From Qipengyuania sphaerica (GTDB lineage Bacteria > Pseudomonadota > Alphaproteobacteria > Sphingomonadales > Sphingomonadaceae): a stretch of DNA of 64,000 bases. The first letter of the stretch is position 1; every line of letters starts with the position of its first letter. Of the stretch, positions 25,414 to 33,379 are shown piece by piece. The DNA lies in contig NZ_JAIGNR010000003.1 of NCBI RefSeq assembly GCF_019711595.1, forward strand, positions 248,001 to 312,000, written 5' to 3'. The translations under genes were made by a program, and so were the position numbers. The notes beneath the pieces were generated by a model. That model searched no databases, was not told the DNA's origin, and saw only the letters and a program-made list of their open reading frames with translations.

Positions 25414-25824
25414 ATGCGCCTTTCGAACCTTGCAGATTACGCTGTCGTCACGATGAGCCAGGCAGCCCGCCATTGCGGCGGGGGCAGGGTGAGTGCGTCC
25501 GAACTCGCGGCCGAGACCGGCCTTCCTGCGCCTACGGTGCAGAAGCTGGTGAGCAAGTTGACCGCGGCGGGCCTGCTGCGCTCGGTCCGCGGCGCAGGCG
25601 GCGGACTGCAGCTGGCGCGTCCGGCTGCGGCGATCACGCTGGCCGATATCATCGAGGCGGTGGAGGGGCCGATTGCACTCACCGCCTGTATCGAAGGCAA
25701 TGATTGCTCGGTCGATCACGATTGCCGCGTGCGGCCGCACTGGCCGCTGGTGAATGAAACGCTGCGCAGCGCGCTGGCTGGCATCAGCCTCGTGCAACTG
25801 GCGCAGGAAAAGGAACTCGCGTGA
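25414..25824 (+). CDS. Rrf2/IscR-type SUF operon regulator
   Basis: A 136-residue winged-helix regulator of the Rrf2 family. N-terminal [18 protein letters not shown] is typical of the SUF-associated subgroup, the recognition region is [28 protein letters not shown], and three cysteines (Cys92, Cys98, Cys104 in [14 protein letters not shown]) form the Fe-S ligand set. It probably senses Fe-S status and represses suf through the palindrome at 25382-25408. Its stop overlaps the sufB GTG start (GTGA). Confidence 0.9.
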   Translation: MRLSNLADYAVVTMSQAARHCGGGRVSASELAAETGLPAPTVQKLVSKLTAAGLLRSVRGAGGGLQLARPAAAITLADIIEAVEGPIALTACIEGNDCSVDHDCRVRPHWPLVNETLRSALAGISLVQLAQEKELA

Positions 25825-27302
25825 ACGAGCAAGTGGACATCCAGGACCGCGAAGCGAAGGAAGCTGCCGCCAAGGCAGCCGAATACGAGCACGGCTGGTC
25901 CTCGGACATCGAGACCGAATTTGCCGAAAAGGGTCTGACCGAGGATACGGTCCGCTTCATCTCGGCCAAGAAGAACGAGCCCGAATGGATGCTCGACTGG
26001 CGTCTCAAGGCCTTCCGCATGTGGCAGGAGATGGAAGAGCCGGACTGGGCGAAGCTCGGCTATCCCGAAATCGATTACCAGGACGCCTATTACTACGCCG
26101 CGCCCAAGAAGAAGCCCGAGCTGGAATCGCTCGACGAGCTCGATCCCGCAATCCGCGAGACCTACGAAAAGCTCGGCATCCCGATTGCCGAGCAGGAAGT
26201 GCTCGCCGGGGTGAAGGGCGCGCGCAAGGTCGCGGTGGACGCGGTGTTCGACAGTGTCTCGGTCGCCACGACCTTCCGCGAAGAGCTGAAGAAGGCGGGC
26301 GTCATCTTCATGTCGATCAGCGAGGCGATCCGCGAATATCCTGACCTCGTAAGAAAGTGGCTCGGCAAGGTTGTGCCGCAGAAGGACAATTTCTTCGCGA
26401 CATTGAACTGCGCGGTCTTTTCGGACGGCACCTTCGTCTACGTGCCTGAAGGCGTGCGCTGCCCGATGGAGCTCAGCACCTATTTCCGCATCAATGCCGA
26501 AAATACGGGCCAGTTCGAACGCACGCTGATCGTGGCCGAAAAGGGCTCTTACGTCAGCTATCTCGAAGGCTGTACCGCGCCGATGCGCGATGAAAACCAG
26601 CTCCACGCCGCAGTTGTCGAGCTGGTCGCGCTGGAAGATGCCGAAATCAAATATTCGACCGTCCAGAACTGGTATCCGGGCGACGAGAACGGCAAGGGCG
26701 GGATCTACAATTTCGTCACCAAGCGCGCCCTGTGCCAAGGTGCGCGCAGCAAGGTCAGCTGGACGCAGGTCGAAACCGGCAGCGCGGTGACGTGGAAATA
26801 CCCTAGCTGCGTGCTCAACGGCGAAGACAGCGTGGGCGAGTTTTATTCCGTTGCGGTTACAAATAACTACCAGCAGGCCGATACGGGAACCAAAATGGTT
26901 CATAACGGACGTGGTAGCCGCTCGACGATCATTTCCAAGGGTATCTCGGCGGGCAAGTCGAACAACACCTATCGCGGCCTCGTGCGCGTGGCGGCCAATG
27001 CCGACGGCGTGCGCAACCGAACCGAATGCGACAGCTTGCTGATCGGCGACGAATGCGGCGCTCACACCGTGCCCTACATCGAGGTGAAGAACCCGAGCGC
27101 CCAGATCGAGCATGAGGCGACCACCAGCAAGATCAGCGACGACCAGCTTTTCTACGCCATGCAGCGCGGCCTCGACGACGAGGAAGCCATCGCGCTGATC
27201 GTCAACGGCTTCGCGAAAGAGGTGCTGAAAGAGCTACCGATGGAGTTCGCCGTCGAAGCGCAGAAGCTGCTGGCGATTTCGCTTGAGGGGAGTGTGGGGT
27301 GA
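25821..27302 (+). CDS. sufB: Fe-S cluster assembly scaffold SufB
   Basis: A 493-residue beta-helix scaffold of the SufBC2D complex on which [4Fe-4S] clusters are built. Seen: [64 protein letters not shown] and [30 protein letters not shown], where the conserved Cys/Glu residues lie. Length is normal. The GTG start overlaps the regulator stop. The operon continues in the same direction to 32030. Confidence 0.96.
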   Translation: MNEQVDIQDREAKEAAAKAAEYEHGWSSDIETEFAEKGLTEDTVRFISAKKNEPEWMLDWRLKAFRMWQEMEEPDWAKLGYPEIDYQDAYYYAAPKKKPELESLDELDPAIRETYEKLGIPIAEQEVLAGVKGARKVAVDAVFDSVSVATTFREELKKAGVIFMSISEAIREYPDLVRKWLGKVVPQKDNFFATLNCAVFSDGTFVYVPEGVRCPMELSTYFRINAENTGQFERTLIVAEKGSYVSYLEGCTAPMRDENQLHAAVVELVALEDAEIKYSTVQNWYPGDENGKGGIYNFVTKRALCQGARSKVSWTQVETGSAVTWKYPSCVLNGEDSVGEFYSVAVTNNYQQADTGTKMVHNGRGSRSTIISKGISAGKSNNTYRGLVRVAANADGVRNRTECDSLLIGDECGAHTVPYIEVKNPSAQIEHEATTSKISDDQLFYAMQRGLDDEEAIALIVNGFAKEVLKELPMEFAVEAQKLLAISLEGSVG

Positions 27303-27544
27303 TGACTGGCATTCAGGGCCTCGTTTCCCTTGCGAAGGAGCACGGCCTGTCGGGCTCCTTTGGCGAATGGTCGAAGCGCGATGTGTGGTGGTTCGATGAA
27401 AGCATGCCCGCAGAAGTCCGGGCGGCAGGCCAGAAAGACACTTCACTCGAATATTTCTCGACCGAAGGAACTCCGCACAACCGGGCGGACGAAGGTTTCC
27501 TCGACGGGCACAAACTAGCTATCTCATTTGCGAGGGCGAAATGA
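27302..27544 (+). CDS. Small protein inside the suf operon, unknown
   Basis: 80 residues, soluble, with aromatic-rich FGEWSKRDVWWFDESMP and a C-terminal TPHNRADEGFLDGHKLAISFARAK. Its ATG overlaps the sufB stop (TGATG), a GAGGGGAG ribosome site lies 9 nt upstream, and its own stop overlaps the next ATG by 4 nt, so it is translated as part of the operon. I recognise no family. A GTG at 27299 would add one residue. Confidence 0.65.
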   Translation: MTGIQGLVSLAKEHGLSGSFGEWSKRDVWWFDESMPAEVRAAGQKDTSLEYFSTEGTPHNRADEGFLDGHKLAISFARAK

Positions 27545-28065
27545 CTGACCGCAAGACCCTCCAGCTTCGCGATCCTAGCGAAACCGCCGACGCCGCGCCT
27601 GCGCTCAAGAAGAAGGGCCGCGGGTGGGAGATTTCGGAGAAGCGGCTCGATGCGCTGCACGAGCAGGCGCGCGATATGCGGCGGCACTCGACCGAGGCGC
27701 ACAAGGCGCTCGCCGAGAAGTTCGCCGGCGCGAACATGGGCCCTTTCACCTTCAAGCGCCACGCCGTGGTCGGCAGCGCGATCGTCGACTTCAACTGTCA
27801 CAAGCTCGGCATGGCCATCATGATCGACGAAGAAGGGCAGGACGACACGCTCGCCAAGCGCCGCGACAAGAGCCTCGAGGCGGTCGGCATCCGCGTGATG
27901 CGGATCGCCGCCAACGACATCCTCGAGGACATGGACAAGGTCCTCGAACGCATCACCCTCGGCATGCGCAGCCGCATCGCCGACAAGCAGCAGGCCCGCC
28001 GCGACCACCAGCGCAACAGCGCCCCGCGGCCCCGCTACACCAGGAATGACAATGCTGAAGATTGA
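27541..28065 (+). CDS. DUF559 (VSR-like endonuclease fold) protein inside the suf operon
   Basis: 174 residues. A charged N-terminal 40 residues precede the DUF559 fold (about 45-140): DMRRHSTEAHKALAEKF, FTFKRHAVVGSAIVDFNCHKLGMAIMIDEEGQ, EAVGIRVMRIAANDIL. The family is related to very-short-patch-repair nucleases; the usual E-x-D-G-x-x-H active site reads here M-I-D-E-E-G-Q, keeping Asp83 and Asp96 but replacing the Glu by Met. The C-terminus is basic. It lies between orf80 and sufC and overlaps sufC by 20 nt; its role in Fe-S assembly is unknown. Confidence 0.78.
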   Translation: MTDRKTLQLRDPSETADAAPALKKKGRGWEISEKRLDALHEQARDMRRHSTEAHKALAEKFAGANMGPFTFKRHAVVGSAIVDFNCHKLGMAIMIDEEGQDDTLAKRRDKSLEAVGIRVMRIAANDILEDMDKVLERITLGMRSRIADKQQARRDHQRNSAPRPRYTRNDNAED

Positions 28066-28801
28066 TAACCTCACCGCCGAAATTGGCGGCAAGCAGATCT
28101 TGAACGGCCTCACGCTGGAAGTCCCGGCGGGCGAGGTCCATGCGATCATGGGCCCCAATGGCGCGGGCAAGTCGACGCTGTCCTATGTCCTCGGCGGCCG
28201 TCCCGGCTACGAAGTGACCGGCGGCTCGGTGACGTTCAACGGCGAGGACCTGCTCGACATGGAGCCGCACGAACGCGCGGCGGCTGGCCTCTTCCTCGGC
28301 TTCCAGTACCCGGTCGAAATTCCCGGCGTCTCCAACGTCCAGTTCCTGCGTGAGGCCCTGAATTCACAGCGCAAGCAGCGCGGCGAAGAACCGCTCACCG
28401 GCGGCGAATTCCTCAAGCTGGCGAAGGAAAAAGCCGTACTACTCAAGCTCGACATGGACATGCTCAAGCGCAATGTGAATGTCGGCTTTTCGGGCGGCGA
28501 GAAGAAGCGCGCCGAGATGGTCCAGATGGGCATCCTCGATCCCAGCTTCGCCGTGCTCGACGAGACCGACAGCGGCCTCGACATCGACGCGCTGCGCGTG
28601 GTGGGCGAGGGCATCAATGCGATCATGCGCGCGCCGGGCAAGGCCGTCCTGCTTATTACCCACTACCAGCGCCTGCTCGAAGTGGTGAAGCCGGACAAGG
28701 TCTCGATCCTGAGCAAGGGCCGCATCGTGATGACCGGCGGCCCGGATCTTGCGCTGCGCCTCGAAAACGAAGGCTATGACGCCGTGATGGAGGCCGCGTA
28801 A
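28046..28801 (+). CDS. sufC: Fe-S assembly ATPase SufC
   Basis: A 251-residue ABC ATPase that powers the SufBC2D scaffold. Walker A GPNGAGKSTL, Q-loop region FLGFQYPVEIPGV, signature FSGGEKKRAEM, Walker B FAVLDETDSGLDIDAL (D-E-T-D-S-G-L-D is the SufC-specific form) and the H-switch LLITHYQRLL are all intact. Start codons ATG at 28046 and 28052 are both possible. It overlaps the DUF559 gene upstream and the next gene by 1 nt. Confidence 0.96.
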   Translation: MTMLKIDNLTAEIGGKQILNGLTLEVPAGEVHAIMGPNGAGKSTLSYVLGGRPGYEVTGGSVTFNGEDLLDMEPHERAAAGLFLGFQYPVEIPGVSNVQFLREALNSQRKQRGEEPLTGGEFLKLAKEKAVLLKLDMDMLKRNVNVGFSGGEKKRAEMVQMGILDPSFAVLDETDSGLDIDALRVVGEGINAIMRAPGKAVLLITHYQRLLEVVKPDKVSILSKGRIVMTGGPDLALRLENEGYDAVMEAA

Positions 28802-29193
28802 TGCTTGGCGCGCTCACTCTTCTCATCGTGCAGGCCGCCGCGCCTGCGGCCGCCGAAATGCCCAGCGAGGAGGCGATTGCCAAGGAAGTCGTCGCCATCA
28901 ACCGGACGCTCGATAAGTGGCAGGGCGGCGTCTACAAGAAAGAGGACGGCAAGCTCACCTGCCGGATGGAGCAGAGTTCGGGCGACCAGGCAGTCGACCT
29001 CCTGCGCTGCGGTGCGATGGTCGGTTGCTACGCGCCGCGGGTTGAAGAACTCGATGCCATCGCTGCTTCCGACGCGCCTGCCGCAGACCGCAAGGCGAAA
29101 ATGCGCGAGGTGATGGACGAGGTACAGCCCTGCGTCGAGAAGGCGCACCGTGAAGGCGTGCGCCGGATCGCAATCGTCAGGGCCTCGCTGTGA
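28801..29193 (+). CDS. Secreted four-cysteine protein inside the suf operon, unknown
   Basis: 130 residues. Residues 1-19 form a signal peptide (MLGALTLLIVQAAAPAAAE). The mature protein is helical, with Cys54, Cys70, Cys76 and Cys111, which would allow two disulfides in the periplasm. The ATG overlaps the sufC stop (TAATG) and its own stop overlaps the sufD GTG, so it is translated in line with the cytosolic Suf proteins. No family recognised. A periplasmic partner in a Fe-S operon is unexpected. Confidence 0.68.
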   Translation: MLGALTLLIVQAAAPAAAEMPSEEAIAKEVVAINRTLDKWQGGVYKKEDGKLTCRMEQSSGDQAVDLLRCGAMVGCYAPRVEELDAIAASDAPAADRKAKMREVMDEVQPCVEKAHREGVRRIAIVRASL

Positions 29194-29945
29194 CCGGAAC
29201 GCTGGACCTACCCACCCGCAGGGACGAGGCGTGGCGCTATGCCGCGGTAGAGAAACTGCGCGCCGGGGATTTGGATAGCTGGCGTCAGATCGACGTGGCG
29301 GCAGGCGAGACACTGCGTGAACTGATCGTCATAAGCGACGAGAATGCGGGGGAAACCGAGCTTGTCCGGTTGCGGGTCAATCTCGGCGATGATGCCCGCT
29401 GCGAACTGTTTGGCGTCATTGCTTCTGCGGATTATGCGCGCGTCGAAGTCGAAGTGACCTTGGGGCGTGGCGCTCACTTCGAGATGGGCGGCATTACCGT
29501 CGGCGGGCGCGACACCGTGCGCGAATTCGTTACCCATGTGGTCCATGCCGAGCCGGAGGCGACGAGCAACCAGACCGTCCGCAGTGTCCACTGGGGCAAG
29601 GGGACGGGCAACTTCCTCGGTGCGATCGACGTCGTGCGCCATGCGCAGAAGACCGACGCGGCGCAGGATTTCAAGGGCTTGCTGCTTGAGAAGGGCGCGA
29701 GCGTGAACGCCGTGCCGCAACTCGAGATTTTCGCCGACGACGTGAAATGTGCCCACGGCGCCACGGTCGGCCAGCTCGATGAAAGCGCGCGCTTCTATAT
29801 GGCGGCACGTGGCCTTTCCCCCGATCTTGTGCGGCGACTGCTGGTGCAGGCCTTCATCGGCGATGCGCTCGTCGCGCTCGACGATGAAGAGGCGCACGAA
29901 CGCCTGCTGCACGTCGCGCTCGACAAGCTGGACAAGCACCTGTGA
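29190..29945 (+). CDS. sufD: Fe-S assembly protein SufD (short form)
   Basis: 251 residues, shorter than E. coli SufD (about 423), as it lacks most of the N-terminal region. The C-terminal SufBD core is present: LGRGAHFEMGGITVGGRDTVREF, AQDFKGLLLEKGASVNAVPQLEIFADDVKCAHGATVGQLDESARFYMAARGL, including the conserved Cys and His near residues 187-189. It completes the SufBC2D scaffold. The N-terminus begins with TGTLDLPTRRDEAWRYAA, a usual SufD start, so this is a naturally short version. GTG start. Confidence 0.9.
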   Translation: MTGTLDLPTRRDEAWRYAAVEKLRAGDLDSWRQIDVAAGETLRELIVISDENAGETELVRLRVNLGDDARCELFGVIASADYARVEVEVTLGRGAHFEMGGITVGGRDTVREFVTHVVHAEPEATSNQTVRSVHWGKGTGNFLGAIDVVRHAQKTDAAQDFKGLLLEKGASVNAVPQLEIFADDVKCAHGATVGQLDESARFYMAARGLSPDLVRRLLVQAFIGDALVALDDEEAHERLLHVALDKLDKHL

Positions 29946-31171
29946 GCGAGACGGACACCCTTCCGCATGTTTCGGCGCGAAAGGCCGACTTCCCCGGCCT
30001 TGTGACGCCGGATGGCGATGTCTGGCACTATCTCGACACCGCTGCCTCTGCGCAGAAGCCGCAGGCGGTTATCGAGGCGATGAGCCGCGCGCTGGGCCGC
30101 GATTACGCGACGGTCCACCGCGGGGTTTATGGCCGCTCGGCGCAGATGACTTTGGGCTACGAAGCGGCCCGTCGCCGCGTTGCGGACTTCATCGGCGCCA
30201 GATCCGAAAACGAAATTGTATTCGTTCGCGGCGCGACCGAGGCGATCAACCTGGTCGCGGCGACCTGGGGCGTGACGCGCATCGGCGAGGGCGACAGGAT
30301 CGTTCTTTCCACGCTCGAACACCACTCGAATATCGTGCCCTGGCAGATGCTTGCCGAGCGGACCGGAGCGGAAATCGACGTTTGCCCGCTGACCGGGGAT
30401 GGCCGGATAGACCTCGGCGCGCTGGAAGCTACGCTGACCTCGCGAACCAAAATGGTTGCTTTGGCGCATGTTTCGAACGTCCTTGGTTCTGTGCTCGATG
30501 CGCGCAAGGCCGCTGACCTCGCCCACTCTGTTGGCGCGAAGATCCTGCTCGACGGGTGCCAGGCTGCCCCGCGCTTGGCGCTAGACATGGCTGCACTCGA
30601 CTGCGATTTCTACGCCTTCTCCGGGCACAAGCTCTACGGCCCGACCGGCATCGGCGTGCTGTGGGCACGCGAGGAGGTTCTCGACGAAATGCCGCCATAC
30701 CAAGGCGGCGGCGCGATGATCGAAAAGGTGGCTTTCGACGGCACGACCTATGCCCCGCCCCCGCAGCGGTTCGAGGCAGGGACCCCGATGATCACCGAGG
30801 CGATCGCGCTCCATGCCGCCATCGATTATGTCGATGCGCTCGGCCCCGATCGTCTGTTCGAGCATGAGGCAGGTCTGGCGCGCAAGCTTCGGGAAGAATT
30901 GCGTAAATCCAATGCCGTCACGTTGTTCGGGCCAGAGGAAAGCGCAGGTATCGTCTCCTTCGCGCTCGAAGGGGTTCACCCGCACGATCTCGGCACCATA
31001 TTGGACGAAGAGAATGTCGCGATCCGCGCCGGCCACCACTGCGCACAGCCGCTGATGGACCACCTCGGCGTTCCCGCTACCGCGCGGGCCAGTTTCGGCC
31101 TCTACAGCGACGAAAGCGATATCGAAGCGCTGCTGCGCGGAATTGAAAGGACCCGGAGGATTTTCGGATGA
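29942..31171 (+). CDS. sufS: Cysteine desulfurase SufS
   Basis: A 409-residue class II PLP cysteine desulfurase supplying sulfur for Fe-S assembly. Seen: YLDTAASAQKPQAVIEAM, AVHRGVYG-type block (TVHRGVYGRSA), SGHKLYGPTGIGVLW with the PLP lysine, and C-terminal AIRAGHHCAQPLM with the active-site Cys. GTG start overlapping the sufD stop and ATGA overlap with sufT. No sufE is in the window. Confidence 0.95.
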   Translation: MSETDTLPHVSARKADFPGLVTPDGDVWHYLDTAASAQKPQAVIEAMSRALGRDYATVHRGVYGRSAQMTLGYEAARRRVADFIGARSENEIVFVRGATEAINLVAATWGVTRIGEGDRIVLSTLEHHSNIVPWQMLAERTGAEIDVCPLTGDGRIDLGALEATLTSRTKMVALAHVSNVLGSVLDARKAADLAHSVGAKILLDGCQAAPRLALDMAALDCDFYAFSGHKLYGPTGIGVLWAREEVLDEMPPYQGGGAMIEKVAFDGTTYAPPPQRFEAGTPMITEAIALHAAIDYVDALGPDRLFEHEAGLARKLREELRKSNAVTLFGPEESAGIVSFALEGVHPHDLGTILDEENVAIRAGHHCAQPLMDHLGVPATARASFGLYSDESDIEALLRGIERTRRIFG

Positions 31172-31671
31172 ACAAGCCTTCCGACGAACAGGATTTCATC
31201 GCTGCCCCATCGCCTGCCGATACGGTGGTCGGCAAACCACCACGCGCGCGGGTTTCGGACGCCGTCGACCCTGACGAGACCGCGGGCGAAAAGCTCGAGC
31301 GCAAGCGCGACTATCTCGAAGGCTTTCTCCAGAAGCAGCCTGAGGCCGAGAGCGCCACGGGTGCAGGCGGCAAGCTGCAGCAGGCGGTGATCGAAGCGCT
31401 CAAGGAAATCTACGATCCCGAAATCCCGGTCAATATCTATGACCTCGGCCTAATCTACGGCGTCGAGGTGGATGACGAATGCGATGTCACCGTCATCATG
31501 ACGCTCACTACGCCGCACTGCCCGGTCGCAGAAAGCATGCCCGGCGAAGTCGAGCTGCGCGCGGCAAGCGTACCGGGCGTGCGCGATGCAGAGGTAAACC
31601 TGGTCTGGGATCCGCCCTGGGGTCCCGACAAGATGACCGACGAAGCGCGCCTCGAACTGGGGATGCTGTGA
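31168..31671 (+). CDS. sufT: SUF system assembly protein SufT (DUF59)
   Basis: 167 residues. The N-terminal 65 residues are charged and probably disordered (EQDFIAAPSPADTVVGKPPRARVSD). The DUF59/MIP18 domain covers about 70-167: LKEIYDPEIPVNIYDLGLIYGVEV, TLTTPHCPVAESM with the conserved Cys, and WDPPWGPDKMTDEARLELGM. SufT is needed for Fe-S maturation in other bacteria. It overlaps the next gene by 1 nt (TGATG). Confidence 0.9.
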   Translation: MNKPSDEQDFIAAPSPADTVVGKPPRARVSDAVDPDETAGEKLERKRDYLEGFLQKQPEAESATGAGGKLQQAVIEALKEIYDPEIPVNIYDLGLIYGVEVDDECDVTVIMTLTTPHCPVAESMPGEVELRAASVPGVRDAEVNLVWDPPWGPDKMTDEARLELGML

Positions 31672-32030
31672 TGCGCGACGCCAAGACCCGCCCCGCCCCC
31701 AAGGCAGCCGTGATCCTTACTCCCGGTGCGGAAAAGCGCATTGCCGAACTGATGGCGAAGGCTCCCGAGGATGCCATCGGGGTCAAGCTGTCCACCCCGC
31801 GTCGAGGCTGTTCCGGACTTGCCTATTCGGTCGATTACGTCACCGAAGAAACCAAGTTCGACGAGAAGATCGAAACGCCCGGCGGCACTTTCTACATCGA
31901 CGGGGCCTCTGTGCTGTACCTGATCGGTAGCACGATGGACTGGGTGGAGGACGATTTCTCCGCCGGCTTCGTGTTCGAAAACCCCAACGCCAAGGGCGCT
32001 TGCGGCTGCGGCGAGAGCTTCATGGTCTAG
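31671..32030 (+). CDS. sufA: A-type Fe-S carrier SufA
   Basis: A 119-residue HesB/IscA protein, the last gene of the operon. Cluster cysteines are in RRGCSGLAYSVD and in KGACGCGESFMV. It probably receives clusters from SufBCD and hands them to targets such as fumarase. The ATG at 31671 overlaps the sufT stop. No clear terminator follows; the next 116 nt up to the convergent gene hold no hairpin with a T-run that I can see. Confidence 0.93.
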   Translation: MRDAKTRPAPKAAVILTPGAEKRIAELMAKAPEDAIGVKLSTPRRGCSGLAYSVDYVTEETKFDEKIETPGGTFYIDGASVLYLIGSTMDWVEDDFSAGFVFENPNAKGACGCGESFMV

Positions 32031-32146
32031 ATTGACCAAGGTCCGGCTGCGAATGCACCCGGCCTGCGCTTCCGGTGCTCACGGACTGAATGTCCGATGC
32101 GCGCCGGTTCTCGTCGGGGCACCTTCTCGCTCGAACCTGGCCCAAT

Positions 32147-32578
32147 CTACCTTCTGAGTGCTCTCACACAGGCGGCCCGATCGACATCCTCGCCATCGCT
32201 CGCGCGGCGGGCTTCGACATGCGTTGCGCTCGGCTGTCCGCCCGGACGCAGCGGGTAGAGGTAAATGTCGAGCACGCAGGGCGCGCCGCTGAACTGCAGC
32301 TTCATCGCATCGCCCTCCTTCACCTCCAGCCGGGGGGCGCCGAACATATTGGCGAGCGCCGTCGCATCGCGCCCGATCACCCCTTCGAGGCCAGGCTGGT
32401 CCATGACCTTGGGAGCAATGAAACCCCGCGATGACGGGGCGGGCTGTACCGGCTGCTGCGGTGGCGGGCGCGTGGAGGTGACCGGCCTTTCGGCTGGGCG
32501 CGTCTCGTAGCTTGCAGGCACGCTGACACAGGCCGACAGGCTCGCCGATAGCGCGACGAGGCCGAGTAGACTACGCAA
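32147..32578 (-). CDS. Lipoprotein of unknown function
   Basis: About 143 residues. LRSLLGLVALSASLSACVSVP gives a lipobox (LSAC), followed by a Pro/Thr-rich linker and a C-terminal domain with ANMFGAPRLEVKEGDAMKLQFSGAPCVLDIYLYPL. I place the start at TTG 32578, which is preceded by GGGAGAGGCGGAA and overlaps the EI24 gene stop by 8 nt; the longer frame up to 32626 would put 16 residues before the signal. It is a small SmpA-like "NMFGxP" domain by eye, not certain. Confidence 0.65.
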   Translation of the reverse strand: MRSLLGLVALSASLSACVSVPASYETRPAERPVTSTRPPPQQPVQPAPSSRGFIAPKVMDQPGLEGVIGRDATALANMFGAPRLEVKEGDAMKLQFSGAPCVLDIYLYPLRPGGQPSATHVEARRASDGEDVDRAACVRALRR

Positions 32579-33257
32579 TTCCGCCTCTCCCGCGGTGGAC
32601 CATATGGGTTGCGCTCGCCGCGCCAAGGACGGGCGCGAGCAGGTTGAGGAACGGGACCATCAGCAGCCCCGCAATTGCCCCGCCGAGAACGAAACGCCGG
32701 CCCTGCCCGAGCGGGGCGATTTCGGTCTCGTCCTGCCGGTGGCGAAGCCAGACCATGTCCTGCAATTCGCGCCCGAGGAGGAAGGCATTGACCGCCCAGA
32801 ACAGGATCGCGGTCCCGATGCCGGTGACCAGCAGCAGCGCTGCAAAGGGCAGGGCGATAATGTTGGCGAGCACGGCGCGCGTCGTCGACTTGATGCCATT
32901 GGCCATTTCTTCGCGCAGCGCGAGCGACCGTGCGTTGCCCGCCTCTTGCGGATAGTGCCGCGTTTCGACCGCCCGGACGACGTCTTCGGCAAAGAACTGC
33001 AGCACGAATAATGCGACGAAGCGGAACAGCAGCCATGCTCCGATCAAGGTGGCGAGGATGGCGAGCAGCGCTCCGGCACCGCCTCCGCCCTCCATTCCCG
33101 CCCATACGAAGAAGGCCTCGAACCCGAAACTCGCTGCCCAACCCAGCACGAGAAAGATTGCCAGTGTGATCATCAGGCTCTTGCCCAGGACCTTGAGGAT
33201 CGCCGGATCGCCCAACTGGCTGAAAGACAAGGCTAGGGCACGGGGGAGCGACATCAT
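32571..33257 (-). CDS. EI24 domain-containing membrane protein
   Basis: A 228-residue inner-membrane protein with about five or six helices and the EI24/CysZ-like layout: FFAEDVVRAVETRHYPQ between helices and LLVTGIGTAILFWAVNAFLLGRELQDMVWLRH near the end. The family includes CysZ (sulfate uptake) and EI24; the substrate here is unknown. I start at the paired Met (33257/33254) before SLPRALALSFSQL. Confidence 0.78.
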   Translation of the reverse strand: MMSLPRALALSFSQLGDPAILKVLGKSLMITLAIFLVLGWAASFGFEAFFVWAGMEGGGGAGALLAILATLIGAWLLFRFVALFVLQFFAEDVVRAVETRHYPQEAGNARSLALREEMANGIKSTTRAVLANIIALPFAALLLVTGIGTAILFWAVNAFLLGRELQDMVWLRHRQDETEIAPLGQGRRFVLGGAIAGLLMVPFLNLLAPVLGAASATHMVHRGRGGIA

Positions 33258-33379
33258 CGTGGGGCCGGAGATCGCTTGGCCGGCGCCACAAGTCAACGCC
33301 GCCCTTGGCGATCACGCGACGAACCGCTAACCGCGCCCGACGAGATTCCCCCAAGCCCAAGATTCCCACTGGAGTATAC

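Noticed and set aside
25716-27113. A 465-residue frame antisense to sufB
   Set aside because: It is a shadow of sufB, with no family pattern and no ribosome site.
32090-32434. A 114-residue + strand frame opposite the lipoprotein gene
   Set aside because: It lacks a ribosome site and is antisense to a gene with a clear lipobox.
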